Both the position numbers and the translations under genes were made by a program. 64,000 nucleotides of DNA from Nocardia wallacei (GTDB taxonomy: Bacteria; Actinomycetota; Actinomycetes; Mycobacteriales; Mycobacteriaceae), in the NCBI RefSeq assembly GCF_014466955.1, contig NZ_AP023396.1:7768429-7832428 (forward strand), read 5' to 3'. Under the pieces are notes generated by a model. That model ran no database searches and had not been told where the DNA came from. It worked only from the letters and a program-made list of their open reading frames with translations. Positions 1 through 7,328 of this stretch are shown here, in pieces; position 1 is the first letter of the stretch, and the number at the start of each line of letters is the position of its first letter.

Positions 1-173
1 CTGCGCACCACGCCGCCACCCGGGGTGACGGCCAGCCCGTCCTTGAAGTTGGCACTGGAGAAGTGCACCTTGATCGTCACCACGCCGGGCCCGAGGGAGT
101 CGTCGCCGACCTCCTCGCGCACCAGGTCCACGCCGCCGTCGGTCTCGTGTGCCACCATCGCCCAGAACTGCAT
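1..173 (-). CDS. YhdH/AcuI-type NADPH quinone/acrylyl-CoA reductase, N-terminal fragment
   Basis: The reverse strand opens with ATG at 171-173 and stays open for 57 codons to the window edge, so the gene is cut by the window. The start reads MQFWAMVAHETDGG and continues with VHFSSANFKDGLAV, followed by a glycine run and VVR. This is the hallmark N-terminus of the medium-chain reductase subfamily that includes YhdH and AcuI, where the equivalent is YSSLNYKDALAV. These enzymes reduce acrylyl-CoA or quinones with NADPH in the cytoplasm. The family identity rests on this motif alone; the NADPH-binding fold lies outside the window. Confidence 0.7.
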   Translation of the reverse strand, partial: MQFWAMVAHETDGGVDLVREEVGDDSLGPGVVTIKVHFSSANFKDGLAVTPGGGVVR

Positions 174-201
174 GGGTCCGAGGATAGAGGGCCGGCGCGG
201 C

Positions 202-2265
202 TCAGCGGTCGTAGGACGCGACGCCGACCGGTCCGGAACCGACGCACAGGTCGAGTCCCGGTGTGCGCGAGGCGATTCGGAGCGCGGACCCGCTGCCGAC
301 CAGCCGGACGAACACCGTGTGCAGGCCCGCCCGGATCGGCACGGAGACGACGCGGCCGTGCTCCATGCCCACGACGACGCGGCCGTCCCGATTCGCGAAA
401 TAGTTCAGCTGGGCGGTCCAGCCGTTGTCGAGCATCGGGCCGTCGAGGGCCAGTTCCACCGATGCCTCGCCGTCGATGCGATAGCCGCAGCCGGGCTCCG
501 GACCTGGCCGGATGCCACGGTTCCACCACACCTGCGCCGGGACGATCTCGCCGCTGTCGGTGATCATCCGCAACTGCGGCGTCGAGTCGGCGAACGCGTC
601 CGGCGCGACGGGCGACAGCACCCGGCTCGCCAGGTTCTGCGGATACGCCAGCGGAGTCAGCACCGCCCACGGCACCTCCTGGTCCAGCAACGCCGGACCA
701 CCCGCGTCGAGCCCCGCCCGCACAGTGGTGAGATACGTCCGCGCCGGGCTGACCGACCACGAGCGAGCAAAGGTCCCCGTAGACCACAAACTGCTCGCCA
801 CGAACACCAGGGCCAGCGCCACCACCCCCACCCGGTCACGCTGCCCCGCCCAACGACCACCCGCCGACTCGCCGGAACCGACACGCCGCCCCGCCCAACG
901 ACCACCCGCCGACTTGCCGGAACCGACACGCCGCCGCACCCAGCGGCCACCCGCCGACTCGCCGGAACCGACACGCCGCCGCACCCAGCGGCCGCCCGCC
1001 GACTTGCCGGAACCGACACGCTGCCTCGCCCAGCGGCCACCTGCCGAATTGGCGGAAGCGTGAACCGAGCCCGCGCTCTGGGGGCGAGGGTGGGCGCGCA
1101 GTAGCAGGGCGCCGGCGGCGGACAGGACGACCGCGACGTCGGCGAGGTAGCGCAGCGACTGCATGAGTTCGGCGGCGGTGTTCGGGCCGCCGCGGATCAG
1201 GGCGATCGGGAGTTGGGCGGCGATCACATACGCGGCCAACAGGATCCAGACGGGTGTCACTCGTGCGCGGGTCCGGACCGAGACCAGCACCGCACCGCCG
1301 AGGGCGATCCACGAGAGTGCGACGGCCCAGCCCGGCGGCACGGCCCACGGCGTGGACGGCAGCCACCGCGCCCACGACCACGGTCCGCCCAGCAGGGTCG
1401 GCACGATGCCCAAGGAGGTGGCGCTGTGCAGGAGATCGCGCAGGTTCGCCGGGTCGCTGCGGACGGCGGAGGTGTCGAGAACCGCGAAATACACGCCGGC
1501 CCAGCAGATCAGCACCACCGCCGAGCCTGCCCACAGCGAGGCGGCGCGGCGGGCCACCGCCCGCACCGCGCCCGGCAAGTGGTCGATATGGCCGATCAGC
1601 GCGGCCACCGCGAACGCGACGAATGGGATCACCACGCATTTCTCGAAGAACAGCAGCCCGGCGGCGAATACGGCGACCCCCGTGAGCGCGTACCGCCGCC
1701 GGCCGGTGCGGACCAGCAGCACCGCGTCACCGATCACCCAGGCCAGCGCCGCCTGCAGCGGCAGGGCGTTCAGGGCGGCCGCCCACCAGGCGAACGACGG
1801 CAGCGTCAGTGGGCAGAAGAGATAGAAGACCAAGGGCAGCAGGGTGATCCAGCGGGCATCGCGCCAACGGGGTGGGTCCGCCCGCCGGGTGTCGAGCACG
1901 ATCAGCATCCGCAGCACCGCGACCGACGCCACCAGCTGCAGTGCCAGCAGGGAGACCACCGGGCCGGCCCAGTTCAGCGGCGCCACCGCCGTGACGACCC
2001 AGGCGAGGACGAAGGCCAGCGGCATGAAATGCCCATCGTGGCTGTGCAGCAACAGGTTTGCGGACAGCAGGGGCTCCGTCCCCGCGCGGCCCACCAGGAT
2101 GAGGTCGTCCCAGTAGAAGAAGCCGCTGCCCGCCACCCAGCCGCGCACGCCCAGCTGCGCCAGGATCAGCGCGGCCGCCACCGCGATCGGCGGCACACGC
2201 CGGATGGCCCCCGTCCCGCGCCGGACAGACCCGTACTCCGGTGCCGCGGCCGGAGTGACGCTCAT
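202..2265 (-). CDS. polytopic membrane protein, GT-C glycosyltransferase-like, with internal minisatellite
   Basis: The protein has 687 aa when started at the ATG at 2263-2265; the open frame runs further upstream but would overlap the divergent gene at 2452. Roughly ten hydrophobic helices fill residues 20-405. An acidic pair in the first loop (FFYWDDLIL) followed by HSHDGHFMP resembles the catalytic loop of GT-C fold transferases that use polyprenyl-phosphate sugars, so a cell-envelope glycosyltransferase is plausible but unproven. Residues about 408-475 are four to five copies of a basic 15-residue repeat (SAGGRWVRRRVGSGE). After it come one more helix (VGVVALALVFVASSLW) and a soluble, probably extracellular, C-terminal domain. 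I do not recognise a named ortholog. Confidence 0.7.
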   Translation of the reverse strand: MSVTPAAAPEYGSVRRGTGAIRRVPPIAVAAALILAQLGVRGWVAGSGFFYWDDLILVGRAGTEPLLSANLLLHSHDGHFMPLAFVLAWVVTAVAPLNWAGPVVSLLALQLVASVAVLRMLIVLDTRRADPPRWRDARWITLLPLVFYLFCPLTLPSFAWWAAALNALPLQAALAWVIGDAVLLVRTGRRRYALTGVAVFAAGLLFFEKCVVIPFVAFAVAALIGHIDHLPGAVRAVARRAASLWAGSAVVLICWAGVYFAVLDTSAVRSDPANLRDLLHSATSLGIVPTLLGGPWSWARWLPSTPWAVPPGWAVALSWIALGGAVLVSVRTRARVTPVWILLAAYVIAAQLPIALIRGGPNTAAELMQSLRYLADVAVVLSAAGALLLRAHPRPQSAGSVHASANSAGGRWARQRVGSGKSAGGRWVRRRVGSGESAGGRWVRRRVGSGKSAGGRWAGRRVGSGESAGGRWAGQRDRVGVVALALVFVASSLWSTGTFARSWSVSPARTYLTTVRAGLDAGGPALLDQEVPWAVLTPLAYPQNLASRVLSPVAPDAFADSTPQLRMITDSGEIVPAQVWWNRGIRPGPEPGCGYRIDGEASVELALDGPMLDNGWTAQLNYFANRDGRVVVGMEHGRVVSVPIRAGLHTVFVRLVGSGSALRIASRTPGLDLCVGSGPVGVASYDR
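841..1048. repeat. 45-bp tandem repeat inside the membrane protein gene
   Basis: The core AACCGACACG recurs at 876, 921, 966 and 1011, an exact 45-bp period (15 codons), so copy-number changes keep the reading frame. The encoded repeat is rich in Gly, Arg and Ser and lies between the helical domain and the last helix. It is a candidate VNTR locus. Confidence 0.85.
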
Positions 2266-2451
2266 GGCCACCCACGGTAGTGCGTCTCGATCCCAGGCAC
2301 AGACGGGGCGGCGACCCCGGAACCACTTGATGTGTCGACATGTAACAGTTACCGTGACCGTTCTAGGCCGGGACAACAGCGGACAGCCGAACCCACGCGA
2401 CGGATCCCCGCGCCGGGTCGGCCGCCGCGCGGACCTCTGGACAGGTGAGCG

Positions 2452-2769
2452 ATGCCGAAACGGGTGCAGTTGACACATGATCAGAGCTGGAACGCCGACG
2501 ACCGCACGGTGATCGTCGCCGAACCGAGCCGCTGGGCGAACCCCTTCCGCGCGGGTGCGCACCCGGGCGCGACGCGCGCAGCGGTCACCGACCAGTTCCG
2601 CGACTGGCTGATCTACAGCGATGACGCCAAGGCCGCGGCCACCCGCGCCGCCCTGCCCGAACTACGCGGCATGGACCTCGCCTGCTGGTGCGCCCCCGGC
2701 TCCCCCTGCCACGGCGACGTCCTCCTCGCCCTCGCCAACGACGAGAACGAAGACCGCGCCGCAGGCTGA
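2452..2769 (+). CDS. DUF4326 domain protein
   Basis: This is a small soluble protein of 105 aa. It begins MPKRVQLTHDQSWNADDRTV and carries the DUF4326 features: WANPFRAG near residue 28 and the cysteine signature LACWCAPGSPCHGDVL near residues 76-91, which looks like a metal or nucleotide site. The family occurs in actinobacteria and phages and its function is unknown. The start is preceded by AGGTGAGCG and is divergent from the membrane protein gene. The 186 bp between them (2266-2451) contain the perfect palindrome TGTCGACA at about 2334-2341 but no promoter I can assign. Confidence 0.75.
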   Translation: MPKRVQLTHDQSWNADDRTVIVAEPSRWANPFRAGAHPGATRAAVTDQFRDWLIYSDDAKAAATRAALPELRGMDLACWCAPGSPCHGDVLLALANDENEDRAAG

Positions 2770-2854
2770 GGCCGAGCACGAATCGCGCTGCCGCTCAGGG
2801 TGCGAGCGCAGGTCATCGTCGCCGGCTGCGGCCGCGGGTGTGGGGCGCGGTGGG

Positions 2855-3640
2855 TCAGTTGAAGGTGGGGGTGCGCTTGGTGAGGAAGGCGTCGATGCCC
2901 TCTTGCCCGTCGGGGGAGTCGGCGCAGGCGGAGATGAAGGCCGACTCTCGGGCGAGTTGTTCCTCCAGGGTGTGGCTGGAGCTGACCAGCAGGAGTTTCT
3001 TCACACTCGCGTTGGCGTGTTTGGGGCCTGCGGCGAAGCGCTCGGCCAATTCGGCTGTCGCCGTGGCCAGTTCGGCGTCGGGGACGACGCGGTGCACCAG
3101 GCCCCAGTCCAACGCCTCACCGGCGGACAGGGCGCGGTTGGTGAGCATCAGGTCCTGGGTGCGGCGCAGGCCGATCAGGCGCGGCAGGTAGTAGGAGGCG
3201 CCGCCGTCGGGACTGAGCCCGGCGCGGGTATAGGCCATGGTGAACGAGGCCGACTCGCCCGCGAGCACCAGGTCGCCGATGACGGCCAGGCTGAAACCGG
3301 CGCCGGCCGCGACGCCGTTCACGGCGGTGATCAGCAGCGCGTCCATGCGCGCGAACGACGAGATCGCCGCGTGCAGATCATCGGCCAGCCCCTTGACGTA
3401 CGCCCCGGCGCCACCGTCGTGGGCGGCCATCGCCTTCAGATCGCCGCCGGCGGAGAAGAACTTGCCCGCGCCGGTCAGCGTGACCACCGCGAGCGCGGGG
3501 TCGTCGGCACACAGGCTCGCCAGCTGCGCCAGCTCCCTACCGAGCACATGGTCGATGCCGTTGGCCGAGTTCGGCCTGTTCAGGGTGATCCGGGCGATGC
3601 TGCCGCTCTGTTCGAACCGCAGGGTCTGGTACTCGGTCAT
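2855..3640 (-). CDS. enoyl-CoA hydratase/isomerase family protein
   Basis: The protein has 261 aa, the usual crotonase length. The oxyanion-hole segments are visible: SAGGDLKAM near residues 64-71 and the conserved AGAGFSLAV near residues 112-120. The DGGASYYLPRLIG segment typical of the family is near 140-152. It probably hydrates or isomerises an acyl-CoA in fatty-acid or amino-acid breakdown in the cytoplasm; the substrate cannot be read from sequence. The C-terminus (FLTKRTPTFN) is also typical. The gene lies alone, head to tail with dinB2, with 48 bp between them. Confidence 0.85.
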   Translation of the reverse strand: MTEYQTLRFEQSGSIARITLNRPNSANGIDHVLGRELAQLASLCADDPALAVVTLTGAGKFFSAGGDLKAMAAHDGGAGAYVKGLADDLHAAISSFARMDALLITAVNGVAAGAGFSLAVIGDLVLAGESASFTMAYTRAGLSPDGGASYYLPRLIGLRRTQDLMLTNRALSAGEALDWGLVHRVVPDAELATATAELAERFAAGPKHANASVKKLLLVSSSHTLEEQLARESAFISACADSPDGQEGIDAFLTKRTPTFN

Positions 3641-3688
3641 GCACTGCCTTCCGTCAAGTGTCCTGCTGACTGATCTTGCCGCACGAAT

Positions 3689-4759
3689 TCACCGCGGGAC
3701 CAGTTCGAGGCGGACCCCGAGCAACCGGACCGGGCGATCGAGTTCGAAGCGGTCCAGCACCTGCAGTGCGGCCCGCACGATTTCGTCGACATCGGTGGTG
3801 GGCGCGGGCAGCTTGCGCTGTTTGGTGCGGGTGTAGAAGGTGTTGCTGCGCACCGTGACCCCGACGCGCCGGGTGACGCGCCCCGCGGCGGCCATCTCCG
3901 CCGCGACCTCGGCGGCGAGCCGCCCGACCTGGGCGCCGATCTCGGCGCGATCGGTGAGATCCCGCGGGAAGGTCTCCGACCTGCTGCGGCCCATCGGGAT
4001 TCGCGGCTCGGTCACCACCTCGGTGTCACCGGCGCCGTGGCCGAGCAGCCACAGATACGGCCCGGTGGACGGCCCGAACTCGGCGGCCAGCACCGCGCGA
4101 TCGGCGGCCGCCAGTTGCGCCACCGTCTCGATGCCCGAGTCGGCCAGCCGCTTCGCGATGCGGGCGCCGATGCCCCAGAGCGCGCTGGTCGGGCGATGCG
4201 CCATCAGCTCGGTCCAGTTGTCGGCGGTGAGCCGGAAGACCCCCGTGGGCGATCCGGCGGATACGCCTTCCCCCGGATCGCCCTTGCCGACCGACTTGGC
4301 GAAGCCGGTGGCGAGCTTGGCCCGAAGCTTGTTGTCGCCGATGCCGATCGAGCAGGTCAGGTCCAGTGTCGCCACCGCGGCGCGAATATCGGCGGCCAGC
4401 CGCTCCGGATCGTCGACGTCGGCGGCGAGGAACGCCTCGTCCCAGCCGAGCACCTCGACGCGCCCGGGGAAGGTCCGCAGCAGCGCCATGACCTCCTCCG
4501 ACGCCTCCTCGTAGGTGGCCATGTCCAATGGCAGGAACACGCCCTCGGGGCATTTGCGCGCCGCCGCACGCAGCGCCATCCCGGCCCGCACCCCGAATGC
4601 CCGCGCGGGATAGGACGCGCAGGTCACCACCTTGCGCGGTTCCTCGGGATCGCCGTTGCCACCCACGATGACCGGCCGCCCGCGCAGCTCCGGGTGGCGG
4701 CGGAATTCCACCGCGGCCTGGAACTGGTCGAGGTCCACGTGCAGCAGCCATCGCGGCAT
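3689..4759 (-). CDS. dinB2: Y-family DNA polymerase IV, DinB2 type
   Basis: The 356-aa protein matches mycobacterial DinB2 along its length: HVDLDQF at residues 7-13, GGNGDPEEPRKVVTCASYPAR, the catalytic GWDEAFL, SIGIGDNKLRAKLATG, the little-finger segment SNTFYTRTKQRKL and a C-terminal FELDRPVRLLGVRLEL. The metal-binding Asp9 and the Asp-Glu pair are kept. Residue 14, which is the aromatic steric gate in most Y-family polymerases and Leu in Mycobacterium smegmatis DinB2, is Gln here. The family does translesion synthesis, and DinB2 is known to insert ribonucleotides. The gene has no C-terminal beta-clamp motif that I can see. Confidence 0.9.
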   Translation of the reverse strand: MPRWLLHVDLDQFQAAVEFRRHPELRGRPVIVGGNGDPEEPRKVVTCASYPARAFGVRAGMALRAAARKCPEGVFLPLDMATYEEASEEVMALLRTFPGRVEVLGWDEAFLAADVDDPERLAADIRAAVATLDLTCSIGIGDNKLRAKLATGFAKSVGKGDPGEGVSAGSPTGVFRLTADNWTELMAHRPTSALWGIGARIAKRLADSGIETVAQLAAADRAVLAAEFGPSTGPYLWLLGHGAGDTEVVTEPRIPMGRSRSETFPRDLTDRAEIGAQVGRLAAEVAAEMAAAGRVTRRVGVTVRSNTFYTRTKQRKLPAPTTDVDEIVRAALQVLDRFELDRPVRLLGVRLELVPR

Positions 4760-4822
4760 GAAAACAGTCTGCCCGGTCCGGAGCTATTGCCCAATCCGTG
4801 GATACCGAACTAAATTCTGGTT

Positions 4823-5407
4823 GTGAAGATTCGAGATCGGTTGCTGTTGGCGGCCGAGCGGCAGTTCGCCGAGAACGGCGCGCTCGACGCCACGCTCACG
4901 CAGATCCGCGACGCGGCCGGCGCCAGCGTGGGGGCGCTGTACCACCACTTCCCGGACAAGTCGGAGCTGTATCGGCAGGTGTGGGCGCACGCCCTGGCCG
5001 ACTACCAGCGCCACTTCTGGGAGGCGGTCGGCGACAGCGCCGACGCCCGCGCCGGGATCACCGCCGGAGTGGTCGAGCATCTGCGCTGGGTCACGGAGAA
5101 CCAGTACCGCGCCAAGGTGCTGACCTCGGCCCGGCCGCCGGGCGTGCGCGACAGCGACAGCAATCGCGAGTTCCTGCGCAATGTGGCCCGCTGGTGGCGC
5201 ACCCACGCCAACTACGGCGTGGTGCGCGCACTCGAATTCGACCTGCTCTACGCGCTGTGGCTGGGCCCGGCGCAGGAGTACTCCCGGCACTGGCTGGGTG
5301 GCGAGATCCGCACGGCCCCCGCCGAAGTCGCGCCCGAGCTGGCCCGCGCGGCCTGGCAGGCGCTGCGCGCACCCCGACCCGACGACGAATCCGGAGCCGA
5401 CCGATGA
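4823..5407 (+). CDS. TetR/AcrR family transcriptional regulator
   Basis: The regulator has 194 aa. The N-terminal helix-turn-helix reads RLLLAAERQFAENGALDATLTQIRD followed by ASVGALYHHFPDKSELY at residues 32-48, the diagnostic TetR DNA-binding segment. The C-terminal ligand domain is unassigned. Its stop codon overlaps the start of the thioesterase gene (ATGA), so the two are translated together. It most likely regulates its own operon in response to an acyl-CoA or other hydrophobic ligand, which is inference from context only. Confidence 0.9.
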   Translation: MKIRDRLLLAAERQFAENGALDATLTQIRDAAGASVGALYHHFPDKSELYRQVWAHALADYQRHFWEAVGDSADARAGITAGVVEHLRWVTENQYRAKVLTSARPPGVRDSDSNREFLRNVARWWRTHANYGVVRALEFDLLYALWLGPAQEYSRHWLGGEIRTAPAEVAPELARAAWQALRAPRPDDESGADR

Positions 5408-5883
5408 CGACCGCCCTCGATATCGACACCGCCCGCGCGGTGCTCGCCGCCCAGCCGTTCAGCCGCCTGGTCGGCGCCGAGATCGCCGCCTACGACGAGA
5501 ACGGGATCACGCTGGTGATTCCGCTGCGCCCGGAACACGGCCAGCAGTTCGGTTACGTGCACGGCGGGGTGCTCGCCTACGCCGCCGACAACGCGCTGAC
5601 CTACGCCGCCGCGCTCGTCCTCGGCCCCAACGTGCTCACCGGCGGCTTCACCATCACCTATCTGCGCCCGGCGAGCGGTGTCCGGTTGCGCGCCGAGGCG
5701 CAGTGCACCGGCGCCACCCGGCGACAGGCGGTGTGCCGGTGCGAGATCTTCGCCGAGACCGAGGACGGCGCGTCGGTGCTGGTCGCCGTCGCCCAGGGCA
5801 CCACGCGCACGGTGGAACGAGAACTGTCCGGCGGCACCGGTGGCGGACACCACGATTCGGCCCACAGCAACCGGGGCATGTAG
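5404..5883 (+). CDS. PaaI-type hotdog-fold acyl-CoA thioesterase
   Basis: This 159-aa single hotdog domain starts at the ATG overlapping the regulator's TGA. The motif GYVHGGVLAYAADNALTYAA at about residues 46-65 carries the conserved His-Gly-Gly and the Asp/Asn expected of PaaI/YdiI-like thioesterases. TGGFTITYLRPA follows, as in the family. It would hydrolyse an aromatic or medium-chain acyl-CoA. Coupling to the TetR gene suggests that both respond to the same metabolite. Confidence 0.8.
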   Translation: MTTALDIDTARAVLAAQPFSRLVGAEIAAYDENGITLVIPLRPEHGQQFGYVHGGVLAYAADNALTYAAALVLGPNVLTGGFTITYLRPASGVRLRAEAQCTGATRRQAVCRCEIFAETEDGASVLVAVAQGTTRTVERELSGGTGGGHHDSAHSNRGM

Positions 5884-5956
5884 ACATCCGACCGAGTAGC
5901 TAGGTTGGGAACTCGGCAACGCACATGCAACAGGTCGGGGAACGAAGTGATAGCAG

Positions 5957-7270
5957 GTGAGTGAAGGAAAAATCGAATACGGTCCACGGCCGGCCGAGCT
6001 GACACACCTGCGCATCACCCTGTTCACGCTCGCGGCCACCGCGGTGCTGGCGGTCGTGCTGGTGTTCACGATGGTCGACCCGTGGCTGGACAAGGCGGGC
6101 ATCCTCGACGGCGGGCTCGACGCTCACATCTATCGCGACGGCGCCTGGAAGATCCTGCACGGACATCCGCTCTACACGGAGTCCACGTTCTTCGGCCTGC
6201 TCTACACCTACACGCCGTTCTCCACGCTGGCGTTCATCCCCATCGCCCTGTTTCCGTGGGGCTGGGTCACCAACACGTGGATGGCGATCAATCTCGCGGT
6301 GCTGTTCGCCTGCATCGTGCTGAGCTGGCGGATGCTCGGTTACCGGACCGACCGGCGGCTCGCGGCGGTCAGCGCGCTGTTCGCGCTCACCCTGGTGTTC
6401 ATCGAACCGGTGCGGACCACGCTGTACTACGGGCAGATCAACCTCATGCTGATGGCGCTGGTGCTGTGGGACTTCTCGCGCGGCGACCGCAGCCGGTTGC
6501 GCGGGATCGGCGTCGGGGTGGCGGCCGGGATCAAGCTGGTACCGCTGTATTTCGTGGTGCAGTTCGTGGCGATGCGGCAGTGGCGTTCGGCCCTCACCGC
6601 GGCGGGCACGTTCCTGGGCACCATCGTGCTGTCGGGACTGGTGCTGCCCGGTGACTCGAAGCAGTACTGGACCTCGACCTTCTTCCAGTCCAATCGGATC
6701 GGCGAGGACGCGCATCCGGCGAATCAGTCCATCCGAGGCGCCATCGCGCATCTGCTCGGTACGCATTGGGCGCCACTGTGGCTGTGGATCCTGGTGGCGG
6801 GCGGTGTCGCGGTGCTGAGCCTGGCGGTCACGGCGGCCCTGCACCGGCACGGTGAGCGGCTGCTCGCGGTCACCGTGGCGGGGATGACGGCCTGCGCGAT
6901 CTCGCCGTTCGCGTGGGGACACCACTGGGTGTGGTTCGTACCGCTGCTGGTCTATCTGGCACATCGGGCGCAGACGCGGCCGGCGTGGTGGATCGCCGCG
7001 GTGGCCCTGGTGCTCTCGATCGGGGCGTGGACCTATGAGTGGAGTCCCACCTGGGTGAGTGTCGGGGTGTTCCTGCTGCCGCCGTGGTGGACGGTCGCGC
7101 CGCTGTTGATGAACGCCTACGTCCTCATCTACGCCGTGGTGCTGGCCGGGTCGGCAGTGCTGCTGTGGCGGCGGCAGCGCGAGAAGCACCGCGCCGCAAC
7201 ACCTTCCGTCGCTACCGAGGTCGCGGCGCCCGAGGTGGTGAGCGTCCCGCAGGGGACGGATGTCGCTTAG
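5957..7270 (+). CDS. GT87 (DUF2029) polyprenyl-phosphate mannosyltransferase-like membrane protein
   Basis: The 437-aa protein starts at GTG (VSEGKIEYGPRPAELTHLR) and has about ten hydrophobic segments. After the first helix an extracytoplasmic loop has DGGLDAHIYRDGAWKILHG, which places the conserved Asp and Tyr of GT87 alpha-mannosyltransferases. YYGQINLMLMALVLWDF and AAGIKLVPLYF are also family-typical. Relatives build PIM, LM/LAM or other mannosides from polyprenyl-phosphomannose on the outer face of the membrane. The exact acceptor is unknown. The gene ends just before a strong bidirectional terminator facing lon. Confidence 0.8.
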   Translation: MSEGKIEYGPRPAELTHLRITLFTLAATAVLAVVLVFTMVDPWLDKAGILDGGLDAHIYRDGAWKILHGHPLYTESTFFGLLYTYTPFSTLAFIPIALFPWGWVTNTWMAINLAVLFACIVLSWRMLGYRTDRRLAAVSALFALTLVFIEPVRTTLYYGQINLMLMALVLWDFSRGDRSRLRGIGVGVAAGIKLVPLYFVVQFVAMRQWRSALTAAGTFLGTIVLSGLVLPGDSKQYWTSTFFQSNRIGEDAHPANQSIRGAIAHLLGTHWAPLWLWILVAGGVAVLSLAVTAALHRHGERLLAVTVAGMTACAISPFAWGHHWVWFVPLLVYLAHRAQTRPAWWIAAVALVLSIGAWTYEWSPTWVSVGVFLLPPWWTVAPLLMNAYVLIYAVVLAGSAVLLWRRQREKHRAATPSVATEVAAPEVVSVPQGTDVA

Positions 7271-7283
7271 CTGACCAACCGCG

Positions 7284-7317
7284 AAGGGGCCGTGCACCTT
7301 TCGTGCACGGCCCCTTT
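7284..7317. terminator. intrinsic terminator between convergent genes
   Basis: A 14-bp perfect stem (AAGGGGCCGTGCAC with GTGCACGGCCCCTT, loop CTTTC) lies between the stops of the GT87 gene (7270) and lon (7329). The arm ends supply A/T-rich flanks on both strands, so it can serve both convergent genes. Confidence 0.8.
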
Positions 7318-7328
7318 CGGCGCCCGGA

